Part shown: positions 25,517 through 34,184 of the stretch, in pieces
Layout of the letters: the number at the start of each line of letters is the position of its first letter
Numbering within the stretch: the stretch's first letter is position 1
Source: Fimbriimonas ginsengisoli Gsoil 348
GTDB taxonomy: Bacteria; Armatimonadota; Fimbriimonadia; Fimbriimonadales; Fimbriimonadaceae
DNA length: 64,000 bases
NCBI RefSeq assembly: GCF_000724625.1
Contig: NZ_CP007139.1
Span: 3,038,001 to 3,102,000, forward strand
Direction of reading: 5' to 3'
Made by a program: the position numbers and the translations under genes
Notes under the pieces: model-generated
Databases searched by the model: none
Seen by the model: the letters and a program-made list of their open reading frames with translations, nothing else
What the model was told of the DNA's origin: nothing

Positions 25517-25571
25517 CTATACACTATACCAAGGAACTCGCCATTGTGTATCGATGATGTAATCACTACGT
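25517..25571. promoter_or_regulatory. Candidate regulator-binding region
   Basis: The spacer upstream of the pseudopilin gene holds CTATACACTATACC (25517-25530) and GTGTATCGATGATGTA (25547-25562). The GTGTAT/ATACAC half-sites resemble those in the palindrome at 28300 and in TATGTATCGA at 26801. Confidence 0.4.
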
Positions 25572-26771
25572 CTACAAGGGCACCAGCGGCGGCGTCGAGT
25601 GGATCGTATCGGACCGTAGATGGACCTGGTCGCTCTGGGGCCGCCAGCGCGGACCCGAAGCTACATCGGCCCGAAATGACGGTAGGGTTCCCCATTTGTC
25701 GCGTGGAGCGCCGCACGACCCGCGGACGACGAGCGAAACCGTCAACACCACCCGATCAAAAGTCTCCAGCGGGGTCCGGAGTCGACTTTGGAGAACCCGA
25801 ACGCACTCTTTAGCAAACTCCGACCAATCGATGGCGACGGTCGTAAGCCCGACATCGTCGATCGCGATCGGTGTTTCCCCGCCGAACGACGCGACGGCGA
25901 CATCCTCCGGCACCCGAAGCCCCGCGGCGAAGATCGCCTCGACCACCGGGGGAACCAGCATGTCTTGGAGCACGAAGACGGCGTCCGGCCGATCGGGATC
26001 GCCGAGCCGTTTTGCCAGCAGTTCGGTATCCGGAGACTCGTACCCGCTTGTCATGCAGAAGACGAAGTCGCGTGGCCGAGGTGTCAAGCCGTTGTCGAAC
26101 AGCCCGCTGAGAAAGCCGGAGAAACGATCGTGGTTGATCTCCAGCATGTCCATCATCCCGCTAATGGCGATGCGCCGCCGCCCCTGATTCGCAAGGTGGT
26201 TTGCGATCGTTCGCGCGCCGCCGAAATTGTCTTCCGTGATCAGGTCGGTGGAGACCCCCTTGAGTCCGTGATCGAGGGCAATGAGGGGAAGTCGGCGCTG
26301 AACGGCTCGCACCCGCTCCGTATCTGGGAACCCGACCTTAGACCAAACGAAGGCGGCGACGAACCCCTGATCCGCCGCATACTCCATGGCCCCTTCCACG
26401 CCAAACACCCGCGAGTCGACGTGGATCAAGTGCAGTCCCGTGCCTTGCAGGGCTCGACTGAGGCCAAAAAACAGTCTCTCGTTGACGACGTCCGCGTGGT
26501 CGATGAACGCCACGTTTCCGCCGATTTCTTGCGCGGGACCCAGCTTGGCCGCTACCCCCCGCTTAGGCTTAACCTCGGCCCACCCGCTTTCCGCCAAAGC
26601 GGACAGCGCCCGCCGAACTGTGCTCCGGCTAACTCGGAACGTCTCCTGGAGTTCCCGTTCCGTGGGCAAAAACGCCCCTGGTAAGTACAGACCGGCCCGA
26701 ATCTGGTCCCGAAGCTCGTCCGCGATCGCCTGATAGCCCCGCCCGGATTCGTCTCTTGGTTCTTCCGCCAC
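25572..26771 (-). CDS. GntR-type regulator with LacI-like sugar-binding domain (second copy)
   Basis: A 399-residue paralogue of the mannan-locus regulator. The GntR winged helix is at about 10-80 (FLPTERELQETFRVSRSTVRRALSALAESGWAEV). The periplasmic-binding-like domain is at about 85-355 (GNVAFIDHADV, RRIAISGMMDMLEINHDRFSGFL, FVFCMTSG). It lies between the GH172 gene and the pseudopilin gene on the same strand. GTGTAT-like sites are found upstream of itself, of GH172 and of the pseudopilin, so it probably controls this cluster in response to a sugar. Confidence 0.92.
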   Translation of the reverse strand: MAEEPRDESGRGYQAIADELRDQIRAGLYLPGAFLPTERELQETFRVSRSTVRRALSALAESGWAEVKPKRGVAAKLGPAQEIGGNVAFIDHADVVNERLFFGLSRALQGTGLHLIHVDSRVFGVEGAMEYAADQGFVAAFVWSKVGFPDTERVRAVQRRLPLIALDHGLKGVSTDLITEDNFGGARTIANHLANQGRRRIAISGMMDMLEINHDRFSGFLSGLFDNGLTPRPRDFVFCMTSGYESPDTELLAKRLGDPDRPDAVFVLQDMLVPPVVEAIFAAGLRVPEDVAVASFGGETPIAIDDVGLTTVAIDWSEFAKECVRVLQSRLRTPLETFDRVVLTVSLVVRGSCGAPRDKWGTLPSFRADVASGPRWRPQSDQVHLRSDTIHSTPPLVPL

Positions 26772-26848
26772 GTTAAGAGTATACGGCCAAGGTAGTCACT
26801 ATGTATCGACGGGGATACCGCATTCTTGCGGTGTTGTCTATGCGGGCC

Positions 26849-28303
26849 TTAGCGCCGCAACGGTTGCACGATCATCCCATCCAAACCGAACCACCGCCCT
26901 TGCGACGCCGGATCTTTCCCCACGCAGCGAACGGTCAGCACATGAGCCCCCGCGGACAGCGGCCAAAAGGGAAACGTAATCTCCCGGTGCATGTCGTAGC
27001 CCGCACTGTAGAACGATGCTTTACCGATCCGTTGCCCGTCGACCAGGAACTCGGCCAGGCCGCCGTCCCACCTGAACGTGCCCAAGACGTAGAGCTGGTT
27101 AAGGCCGGCTTGCTTCACCGTAAACGGAACCCTTAGTTCCTCGCCGTCTTGTGGAGCGAGCCACTCGAGCTCGGCATTCCCCCGTAGCCCGTTCACCTTT
27201 GCCGTCTCGACCTTGCCGGTCGAAGTGGTAACTTGCCCGGCCAAACTTTCCATCTCGACGAAATTCCGGTAGTCGAACGGCAATCGGTCCGGTCCGCTCG
27301 GCATCGGCGGAAAAGGAGCATGGGGCTCCATTTGGTACCAAAACGCGGTCGAGGAATACTCGTCCGCCCGCTCGTTGTTATTGCCAAGATCCTTGCCGTC
27401 CGCGCCGAACGCCACTCCCTTATGTTCGATCTCCACTTTCAGGCTGCGTCGAAAGCGAACGGGATCGGGAATGTGCCAACGGTAGGCGGTGGCGCGGGCC
27501 CCGGTCTCCATATCTTCCAGAACCGGTACGCCCGAGTACAACCCCGACCCCCTATGAAGCCCCCACGCCTCTCCGAAGTAATCCTCTAACCCGGTGCCTC
27601 GTAGCGAGGGATCCCGCTCGCCGTCGATAGAGAAGAAATCGTCCCCCTCGCCCCACCAACCTGGCGACGTCGACCGAACGCTGAGCACCGTTCCCACGTA
27701 ATGGCCGTTCCCCCGCAGATCGGCAATGACGTAGTTGCCGGGGCGGCAAGGGAACTGTTGCCGATAGGAGGCGTGGAAGTACGGCGCCGTGGGATTAACG
27801 CGCCCACACTCCCAGTCCACCATGTAATAGAACCCCCACGTGGCTTGGGTGCCGTCGTTCGTCACCGTGATTCGGGCCGACTTACGGAACGGCATGGCCC
27901 ATACGCAACTCCGCGCCTTCCCATCGGCCGATGCGCGGACTGGCGCCGATTCAAACGGAGCGTCAATCCCATGCCCTACTCCGAAGAAGTCCCCCAGCGG
28001 CGACTCCACGCTTGGCGATTCCTCGCCGTCCCAATAGATGCGGATCGTCATGAGCCGCGAGTAGGCCGGTTCTGAAGGCAGAACCGTTAGCCAGATCCGG
28101 CGCACCGTGCCGGGTCCTTTCGCGTCGAGCAAGGTTAGGCTCTCGCCAGGCTTAATGAACCTGAAGTCGACGTTCGAGGTCCGGAAATCCTTGCTGGACG
28201 AGGAGCTTCGCTGGCTCCGGACGTCCCGAAGTCGCGTCAGATCCTCCAGACCTTGTTGAAACAAAACGAGCGCGGCAACGGCGAGCACGATGCTGCCAAG
28301 CAT
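26849..28303 (-). CDS. DUF2961 protein / glycoside hydrolase family 172
   Basis: A 484-residue exported protein. DUF2961 now includes the GH172 family (alpha-D-fructo/arabinofuranosidases). Typical pieces are GPGTVRRIWLTVLPSEP, RIYWDGEESPSVESPLGDFFGVGHG, NDGTQATWGFYYMVDWE, GEGDDFFSIDGE and GTGLEDYFGEAWG, where the acidic residues are candidate catalytic groups. I start it at 28303 (signal peptide MLGSIVLAVAALVLF); the longer frame to 28426 reads through a dispersed repeat. A perfect GCATACAC-C-GTGTATGC palindrome overlaps the start codon, a likely operator. Confidence 0.87.
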   Translation of the reverse strand: MLGSIVLAVAALVLFQQGLEDLTRLRDVRSQRSSSSSKDFRTSNVDFRFIKPGESLTLLDAKGPGTVRRIWLTVLPSEPAYSRLMTIRIYWDGEESPSVESPLGDFFGVGHGIDAPFESAPVRASADGKARSCVWAMPFRKSARITVTNDGTQATWGFYYMVDWECGRVNPTAPYFHASYRQQFPCRPGNYVIADLRGNGHYVGTVLSVRSTSPGWWGEGDDFFSIDGERDPSLRGTGLEDYFGEAWGLHRGSGLYSGVPVLEDMETGARATAYRWHIPDPVRFRRSLKVEIEHKGVAFGADGKDLGNNNERADEYSSTAFWYQMEPHAPFPPMPSGPDRLPFDYRNFVEMESLAGQVTTSTGKVETAKVNGLRGNAELEWLAPQDGEELRVPFTVKQAGLNQLYVLGTFRWDGGLAEFLVDGQRIGKASFYSAGYDMHREITFPFWPLSAGAHVLTVRCVGKDPASQGRWFGLDGMIVQPLRR

Positions 28304-28316
28304 ACACCGTGTATGC
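28300..28316. promoter_or_regulatory. Perfect palindrome overlapping the GH172 start codon
   Basis: GCATACACCGTGTATGC is an 8+1+8 perfect palindrome covering the ATG. A repressor bound here would block initiation directly. The GTGTAT half-site also appears near 25547 and, degenerately, at 26801, next to the other genes of the cluster. Confidence 0.6.
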
Positions 28317-28367
28317 CTGGAGAGCCACCTTGTCGTCAAACGATTTGCGGTTGTAGCAGGGGCGGCC

Positions 28368-28540
28368 CGCCCAATGACATCCAGTTCTCGTGCCGCCCGC
28401 CCATATAGACTGCGGTGGCCTGCCACCGCTTTCTGTCAGCGAGCCTGCGAGCGCGCCGGCGAGTCTCTATCGATCCCGATTCTCAGGCTCCGTCGGCAGG
28501 AAAACGGCGGCAAAGCATGGCCCCGAACAAAACTGATGGT
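28368..28540. repeat. Dispersed ~172-bp element, copy 2
   Basis: Counterpart of 14171-14344 in the same orientation. It sits between the GH172 start and the divergent HAF-repeat gene. As at copy 1, the nearest downstream gene on the minus strand encodes an enzyme whose long upstream frame reads through the repeat. Confidence 0.8.
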
Positions 28541-28602
28541 ATAGAGCACCCCGCCCGAGTGAGACGCTTGAACCCACCAATTAGCATGCGACACTCATCA
28601 GC

Positions 28603-29601
28603 ATGATCTTGCAGGCAATTATCTCGTCCGCATTCCTGTTGGGTGCTTCGCCCCCTAGCGTTAAGCCCGTATACCGCGTCACCGTCCTCCCGGAGTTGCC
28701 CGGCGGAGACTACTCTTCCGCCGCTGCGATCAACGGGCGAGGCGACGTCGTAGGTCTCTGCAGCACCGGGAAAACGCTCGTTGAAGGTCTTCTGCGAGAT
28801 ACGCGGGCGGTCCTCTGGCGAGATGGAAAGGCGATCGATCTCATCGGCAAGTCCCAGTCTTCTCCGGCCGCCTTCGCGGTGAACGACCTGGATCAGGTGC
28901 TCATCCAGCCGCAGTACATCGGAGCCTCCCGCCCCGGATCCATCCCGCCGCCGATGCCCTATGTCGTTCTCTGGGAAGTGGGGAAGACTCGACTTTGGAA
29001 GGACCCTTCCCAATTTCGACCCCAGGCGATCAACAATCATGGCGACCTCGCCGGCTTTTCGGGAGGGTTTGCGCAGACGCTCATCGGGGAAAAAATCGAG
29101 TCGTTAATCCCTCCCGTCGATAAGGCGCAGGCCTGGGGTTGGTCCATCAACGACGCCGGAATGGTCGGAGGAACCTTCCAGGTAGGCGTCACCTCGCGCG
29201 GATTTATTACCACCGGAGGAAAGCTCCTCGACCCGGTTCCGGAGACCACGGAGTGCTTCGGAGGTTTTCGCGTAAGCCCCATCGGCCATGCTGCCGAGGC
29301 GGCGCGGACCTCCTCCCGCAGCACCTACCTGTTTCTGTGGAAAGAGGGAGCCGTCCAAAACCTGGTCCCCCTTGGCCGATACGGGTCCGTGAGCGGAATC
29401 AACTCCAAAGACCAGATCGTCGGCAATGCCAACGGCCTACCGTTCCTCTTTTCGCAGGGTCGTCTCTTCCATATGGGGGAAGTCGTTCACGACAAACGGA
29501 TGGTTGTGGAAACCGTTACGGGCATTAACGAAGCCGGACAAATCTCGGCGTCGGCAAGGATCGGTAATCGGTATCACGCGGTTCGGCTCGATCCAATCTG
29601 A
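28603..29601 (+). CDS. Secreted HAF-repeat protein
   Basis: A 332-residue exported protein (signal peptide MILQAIISSAFLLGA) built from about six HAF-type beta-propeller-like repeats. Their signature 'xINxxGxVVG' is easily seen: AINGRGDVVG, AFAVNDLDQVL, AINNHGDLAG, SINDAGMVGG, GINSKDQIVG and GINEAGQIS. HAF repeats occur in large secreted proteins of environmental bacteria; the molecular role is not established. No enzyme domain is attached. It is transcribed alone, divergent from the GH172 cluster. Confidence 0.85.
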   Translation: MILQAIISSAFLLGASPPSVKPVYRVTVLPELPGGDYSSAAAINGRGDVVGLCSTGKTLVEGLLRDTRAVLWRDGKAIDLIGKSQSSPAAFAVNDLDQVLIQPQYIGASRPGSIPPPMPYVVLWEVGKTRLWKDPSQFRPQAINNHGDLAGFSGGFAQTLIGEKIESLIPPVDKAQAWGWSINDAGMVGGTFQVGVTSRGFITTGGKLLDPVPETTECFGGFRVSPIGHAAEAARTSSRSTYLFLWKEGAVQNLVPLGRYGSVSGINSKDQIVGNANGLPFLFSQGRLFHMGEVVHDKRMVVETVTGINEAGQISASARIGNRYHAVRLDPI

Positions 29602-29665
29602 GTCGAAGCGAGGGAGTCGGCTAGCTGCCTCGCCCGTTCGAGCGCGTCTTGGAGAGCTCCTGCTT

Positions 29666-29842
29666 CTAGCGTCGAGCGCGCCGTGCCTGCTCTCGGTGCA
29701 GAGCGTTAGCAAGACCGCCGCGTTCCCGCTCGGGAACGCCGGTCGCCGCCACGGAGAACACCACGTACGCGGTGATCGCCGCCGTGAACACTCCATATCC
29801 TCCAAGGAACACGGCGCAGGCGACCCACCCCGCGACCAACAT
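29666..29842 (-). CDS. Small membrane protein or gene remnant
   Basis: A 58-residue frame from ATG 29842 encodes one or two hydrophobic helices (VACAVFLGGYGVFTAAITAY, then VVFSVAATGV) and an Arg-rich cytoplasmic-type tail (EQARRARR). The frame is open for another ~23 codons upstream with no standard start codon, and that part also reads like membrane protein sequence (ASLITAG...TLGIL). It could therefore be the 3' remnant of a longer gene. No ribosome-binding site is obvious. Confidence 0.35.
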   Translation of the reverse strand: MLVAGWVACAVFLGGYGVFTAAITAYVVFSVAATGVPERERGGLANALHREQARRARR

Positions 29843-29980
29843 GAGGATTCCGAGGGTGCTGGGCGAGGGGTGAAGCCCGGCCGTGATCAGTGAGGCGAAG
29901 CACCTTGTCTAGGCTCACCGGTCTTCACAGTGTGAAGAAATCCTCGCCTAAAGGTCTTCGATCCTATTCACTTATCATGT

Positions 29981-30574
29981 ATGATAGCGATATCAATCGT
30001 GAGAACTGAGACTCTAACAAAGGGAGAGGTGGTCATCCACCCGGCTCGACTGCGAATCGTGCAGACGCTGCAAGGGAGAAAAATGACGACTCGCCAAATT
30101 GGTGAGGCGGTCCCCGATCTGCCTCCGGCGTCGCTCTACCGTCACCTGAAACTTCTCAAAGATCACGGCATCGTCGAGGTGGTCGAGCAGCATCCGCGTA
30201 ACGGGATATCCGAGTCCGTCTACGCTCTCGTACGCGGCTCGACTCGCCTAAGTCGCGAGGAATTCGCCGCGATCTCGGGCGAAGCCCATCAGAGGTATTA
30301 CGCCGTGTTCCTGGGGGCGCTGTCCACCGTCGTCAACCGCTACTTCGAAGAGCCGGAACGCGATACGACGCGCGACGGGATGACCTACTTCATCGCCAAC
30401 CTGAATCTTTCGGACGACCAACGGCAACGGCTCCGCTTAGACCTACTCGACCTTATCCGCCGTTACTCGGCCGAGCCGATCGCCGACGAACACCGTCCCA
30501 CCCAGGTTGGAATCTCACTGTCGCCCGACCTTCTCGCCGTTGCACCCGCTCTCGACTCCGAGCCATCCCAATGA
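29981..30574 (+). CDS. ArsR-like winged-helix transcriptional regulator
   Basis: A 197-residue protein with an N-terminal winged helix (about 18-85: HPARLRIVQTLQGRKMTTRQIGEAVPDLPPASLYRHLKLLKDHGIVEVVEQ) and a helical C-terminal part that may bind a ligand or form dimers. An alternative start at GTG 30031 (VVIHPARL) is possible. Its last 4 nt overlap the start of the serine hydrolase gene (ATGA), so it probably controls that operon, including itself. Confidence 0.85.
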   Translation: MIAISIVRTETLTKGEVVIHPARLRIVQTLQGRKMTTRQIGEAVPDLPPASLYRHLKLLKDHGIVEVVEQHPRNGISESVYALVRGSTRLSREEFAAISGEAHQRYYAVFLGALSTVVNRYFEEPERDTTRDGMTYFIANLNLSDDQRQRLRLDLLDLIRRYSAEPIADEHRPTQVGISLSPDLLAVAPALDSEPSQ

Positions 30575-31977
30575 CCACCCTTGCTCTTATGTCACTTGCC
30601 TTCGCTTCCGCCGCCGCGCCTCCATCCGATTTCAAATCTCGGATCGACAAGTTCCTTCGAGTCTCGGCGGAATCGATGGGGATCCCGGGGTTTGCCTATG
30701 CCGTCGTAAAGGACGGCAAAGTGATCTGCCAGGGGGCGCATGGACTGTCGAATCTCACCTACAAGGTTCGCGCGACACCCAAGACCCCGTTCCTTCTCGC
30801 GTCGATTACGAAGCAGTTCACCGCAGCCGCGATCATGCGTTTGGCCGAACAGGGCAAGGTCAAGATCGACGAGCCGATCTCCACGTACCTGGCCGACGCC
30901 CCGGAGTCCTGGCATGCAATCACCGTGCGGAACTTGCTCAACCATACGGGGGGCCTCAAAGATCGCTTCGAGGAGAAAAACACCTCGCTGTGGCGGCTGA
31001 ACTATTCGGAGCTGGCCATGTACGAAGCTGCCAAGTCTACGCCCGTCGATTTCGCTCCCGGCACCGCGTGGCAATACACCGACCAGGGCTATTTCCTTCT
31101 CGGACGCATCATCGAAGAGGTCTCTGGGCAGAAGTACCGAGCGTTTCTGGAGGAGAGCTTCTTCAAACCGCTTGGGATGACCTCCACGACCACGATCGCG
31201 ATGAAGGAAATCGTTCCCAATCTGGCGGAAGGTTATGCCATGGAAGGTGGCAAGATCATCCATAACCACCGCCGCACCGACTACGGCCTGGTGTCACATT
31301 TCGGCGTGATCTCGACCGTTGGGGACCTCGCGAAGTGGGTAATCGCGATGAATTCTGGGAAAGCTCTGAAGCCGGAGACGGTGAAAGAGATGTGGACCCC
31401 CGCCCGATTGGCGGACGGCTCCGAGGTGACAGGGACGTCGGGCTCGTATGGACTCGGCTGGTTTCTTGAATGGCTCAACGGCCATCGCGTCGTTCAACAC
31501 GGCGGCGCGACCGGAACCGCCCTCTACACCTTGCCCGACGACCACTTGGCCGTGATCGTGTTGACTAATCTGGAGCAGCTCTCCGGCGGCAACGCCACCT
31601 CTCTCGCCCAAAGCGTGGCCAAGTTCATGGTGCCAGACGCGTCGTGGGGGAGCTTGCGCCCGCTTGAGGATCAAGGTCAGCATGCCGAGTTCACGACCGA
31701 GCTACGGCATGTGCTATCCGCGGAAAACGCGAACGAGTCGCTTTACGATCCGACTTTCTACCGCCTCTACCGCACGGCCCTGGCGTCCCAGAAAGCCCAG
31801 CTTGCCCAGTTAGGGAAGCCGCTTTCCGTCGACCTGCTATTCGTACGGCCAACCGGCTCCGTCCACACCCTCGGTTACCGGGTCAAGTACAAAGACCTCA
31901 CCCTCTACGCCACCGTCCGCGTCGGCGCCGACGGCAAAATCCGCTACCTCGGCGCGGAAAACGAAGAGCTGCCCTAA
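30571..31977 (+). CDS. Serine hydrolase of the beta-lactamase class C / esterase family
   Basis: A 468-residue exported protein (signal peptide to about Ala16). The penicillin-binding-type motifs are Ser78-x-x-Lys81 (ASITKQF), a Tyr169-x-Asp171 in place of the usual YxN (QYTDQGYFLLG) and HGG near 310 (VVQHGGATG). About 100 extra C-terminal residues follow the catalytic domain. This family covers class C beta-lactamases, D-aminopeptidases and esterases, and this sequence alone does not prove lactamase activity. The gene is translationally coupled to the regulator upstream. Confidence 0.87.
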   Translation: MTTLALMSLAFASAAAPPSDFKSRIDKFLRVSAESMGIPGFAYAVVKDGKVICQGAHGLSNLTYKVRATPKTPFLLASITKQFTAAAIMRLAEQGKVKIDEPISTYLADAPESWHAITVRNLLNHTGGLKDRFEEKNTSLWRLNYSELAMYEAAKSTPVDFAPGTAWQYTDQGYFLLGRIIEEVSGQKYRAFLEESFFKPLGMTSTTTIAMKEIVPNLAEGYAMEGGKIIHNHRRTDYGLVSHFGVISTVGDLAKWVIAMNSGKALKPETVKEMWTPARLADGSEVTGTSGSYGLGWFLEWLNGHRVVQHGGATGTALYTLPDDHLAVIVLTNLEQLSGGNATSLAQSVAKFMVPDASWGSLRPLEDQGQHAEFTTELRHVLSAENANESLYDPTFYRLYRTALASQKAQLAQLGKPLSVDLLFVRPTGSVHTLGYRVKYKDLTLYATVRVGADGKIRYLGAENEELP

Positions 31978-32083
31978 TCAAAGCTGAGGCATCTCGTGCC
32001 ATTGGCGCTTTGCCGATGATCCCGAGGACGTTCGGGGTTTGACTAGCGTTTTGAGCGTATCTTGCGAGTTGTCCGGTTCGCTC

Positions 32084-33469
32084 CTAGCTCGATTCCTGCC
32101 GGGCTTGCTCGCAGATCTCAACCAGCCGCTCCACGTCTTCCGACCGCGTGTGAATGCTGGTGATACACGCCCGGAGGGCGCGGCGGCCGGGGCGGAGTGG
32201 GGCGATCGAGATCCAGGCGTCGTTTTGCGCGTAAACCCGGTCGAGCACTTCCTCGAAGGTGGCCTTTCCCGACTCGATCGACGGGTGCGAGAAGAGGACG
32301 AGTGGCAACTCGGTTCGGTTCAACACGATCCAGCCGGCGCTCACAAGTCGCTCGCGCAACTCGTCCGCCAGAGAGAACTGCCGCTCCACGATGTCGGCGT
32401 AGCCGTCCCAACCGAGGTGGGCCAGGCTCATCGCCACCTTCATCCCCGTGAAGCGGCGCGACCATTGAAGCGAGCTGACGAACGGATCCAGACCGTGCTC
32501 GGTTCGATTGGGCATATAGCCGGCCGCAACTCGGAACGTCTCTCCGACCGTAGCCGCGTGCCTGGTAAAGATCATCCCCGCCCCCATCGGCACCGAGAGC
32601 CATTTGTGAGCGTCGAAGGTCACCGAGTGGGCCCGGTCGATCCCGGTCATGAGCGAACGTCGCCGCTCCGAAATGAGCGCGCCACCGCCCCAGGCCGCAT
32701 CTACGTGGAACCAGAGCCCCTCGTCTTCCGCGAGCAAGGCCAAACCTTGGAGCGGATCGATCGCCCCGCCCGCCGTCGTCCCCGCCGTCCCAACGACCAT
32801 AAACGGCACCGATCCCCCAGCCCGGTCCTCCGCGATCGCCTCCCGAAGCGACGGCATATCCATTCGCAGGTCTTCGTCGACTGGGACTTTCCGCACCGCC
32901 CGGCGTCCGATACCGGCCGAATGGGCAATCTTGGTAAACGAGTCGTGCGCCAGCTCCGACACATACATTCGTGGAGCACCGGGCAGGGAGGCGGCCCCAT
33001 CGTCACCGAAGGAAGGGAAGTGGTGGGTGAGGGCGAGTAGAACCGCCGTTTGATTCGCCTCCGAGCCCCCCGAGGTGAAGTGCCCGGTCGTCGCCTCCGG
33101 TAACCCCATGCGCGATGCCAGGGCGCGAATCGTATGCCGCTCGATCTCCTGCGCGGCCGGTGAATGGGAATAGGCGGCAAGCTGCGGGTTGAATGCGGCT
33201 ACCAGCGCGTCTCCCGCGACCGAACCCTCCGTAACCGCCGGATTGAACAGCCCGAAGTAGCGGGGGTGCGGGGTATGAACCGCTCCGTCGCGGAGCAATC
33301 CCGCCGCTAGGCCGATCAGATCCGGCAATGCGTGCGGCCTATCGAAGTCGAATCCATTGCTGACCCTTCGCCTAAGGTCTTCCACCGAGGCGACTGGCAA
33401 CGCCGGCAACTCCTCCACACGAAAGGCGGAAAGGATTGCTTCGTTAAGAGCTTGAAGGGAGTCGTTCAC
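32084..33469 (-). CDS. PLP-dependent group II decarboxylase-like protein
   Basis: A 461-residue fold-type I PLP enzyme of the pyridoxal-dependent decarboxylase group II family (glutamate, DOPA, diaminobutyrate or phenylalanine decarboxylases). The Schiff-base Lys289 is in TFDAHKWLS, the ring-stacking His175 in SELAHDSF and the cofactor Asp257 in WFHVDAAWGGG. FTSGGSEANQT marks the phosphate site. The N-terminal YFGLFNP is typical of the tyrosine/phenylalanine-like branch. It could decarboxylate an aromatic or acidic amino acid. Monocistronic; cytoplasmic. Confidence 0.87.
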   Translation of the reverse strand: MNDSLQALNEAILSAFRVEELPALPVASVEDLRRRVSNGFDFDRPHALPDLIGLAAGLLRDGAVHTPHPRYFGLFNPAVTEGSVAGDALVAAFNPQLAAYSHSPAAQEIERHTIRALASRMGLPEATTGHFTSGGSEANQTAVLLALTHHFPSFGDDGAASLPGAPRMYVSELAHDSFTKIAHSAGIGRRAVRKVPVDEDLRMDMPSLREAIAEDRAGGSVPFMVVGTAGTTAGGAIDPLQGLALLAEDEGLWFHVDAAWGGGALISERRRSLMTGIDRAHSVTFDAHKWLSVPMGAGMIFTRHAATVGETFRVAAGYMPNRTEHGLDPFVSSLQWSRRFTGMKVAMSLAHLGWDGYADIVERQFSLADELRERLVSAGWIVLNRTELPLVLFSHPSIESGKATFEEVLDRVYAQNDAWISIAPLRPGRRALRACITSIHTRSEDVERLVEICEQARQESS

Positions 33470-33514
33470 CGTCGGATAGCATAGCCGCCGTAGACCGAAA
33501 CGGTCCCCGCCGAC

Positions 33515-34123
33515 TCACTCCTCGGGGAAGCGCCCGTGCTCGTCGACGAACTTCACCACGTCGCTCAAGCGGAAGCGGCGCTGGCCGCCGGTGGTGCGGT
33601 GGTGGGCCAGCCACCCTCGGTTGGTGTAGCGGCGAACCGTAGCGGGACACACGCCGAGCAATCGGCTCGTCTCTTCCAGGGAAAGCTCGGGGTCGAGCAA
33701 GCGCCGGATGAGATCCTGACGGGTCTCCTTGAACTCGCCTCGGTAATAATTCTTGGTCACCGAGTCGTCGTAGAAGCTGCAGAGGAACGCAACGTTCTTC
33801 GGCAACGCCTGCCAAACCGTCCGTAGCTCCGGATCGATCGTCTGCTCGGTATCGCCTTCCAGCTTTCGAGATCGCCGGGGACGTGGGGCGCTCATCACCG
33901 TCTTGCGAAACTTCGCCCGCTTCTCCGGCTCGCCCGCCTCGGGGATATCTTCTCTCGGGTCGACGATGCTGATCGAAGCCCGGCCACCAGTTAGATAGTC
34001 GGTGATCGAGGGGATCGTAAGGGTGTCAAGGTCACGACCCTCCACATGCTCGTCGCGCTCGCCCTCCTTGTCGAGGAACGCGCTTTCAATATAAGCAAGT
34101 GGATCAAAATTGTTCGTTCTCAA
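33515..34123 (-). CDS. DNA-binding protein with C-terminal MerR-like HTH
   Basis: A 202-residue protein. The C-terminal ~60 residues form a MerR/excisionase-type helix-turn-helix (SLEETSRLLGVCPATVRRYTNRGWLAHHRTTGGQRRFRLSDVVKFV). The N-terminal ~130 residues are charged and of unknown fold, with a basic patch (APRPRRSRK) and a short hydrophobic block 'NVAFLCSFYDDSVTKNYY'. The HTH part resembles helix-turn-helix domains used by regulators and plasmid or phage proteins. It follows queA by 61 bp on the same strand. Target unknown. Confidence 0.78.
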   Translation of the reverse strand: MRTNNFDPLAYIESAFLDKEGERDEHVEGRDLDTLTIPSITDYLTGGRASISIVDPREDIPEAGEPEKRAKFRKTVMSAPRPRRSRKLEGDTEQTIDPELRTVWQALPKNVAFLCSFYDDSVTKNYYRGEFKETRQDLIRRLLDPELSLEETSRLLGVCPATVRRYTNRGWLAHHRTTGGQRRFRLSDVVKFVDEHGRFPEE

Positions 34124-34184
34124 GCGGTTATCCCTCAGATTGCCCCGTCAGCATTGTACTTAATCTCATTCTTCCATGCACCGA

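Noticed and set aside
28304-28426. Longer N-terminus for the GH172 protein
   Set aside because: The 41 extra codons read through the dispersed repeat and have no signal peptide, whereas the frame from 28303 starts with one.
30571-31977. Antibiotic-resistance beta-lactamase
   Set aside because: The SxxK and HGG motifs are shared with esterases and D-aminopeptidases, the YxN motif is changed to YxD and the protein has a long C-terminal extension, so a resistance function should not be claimed.
32039-33040. 333-codon frame antisense to the PLP decarboxylase
   Set aside because: Arg/Pro/His-rich shadow of a gene with clear catalytic motifs on the other strand.
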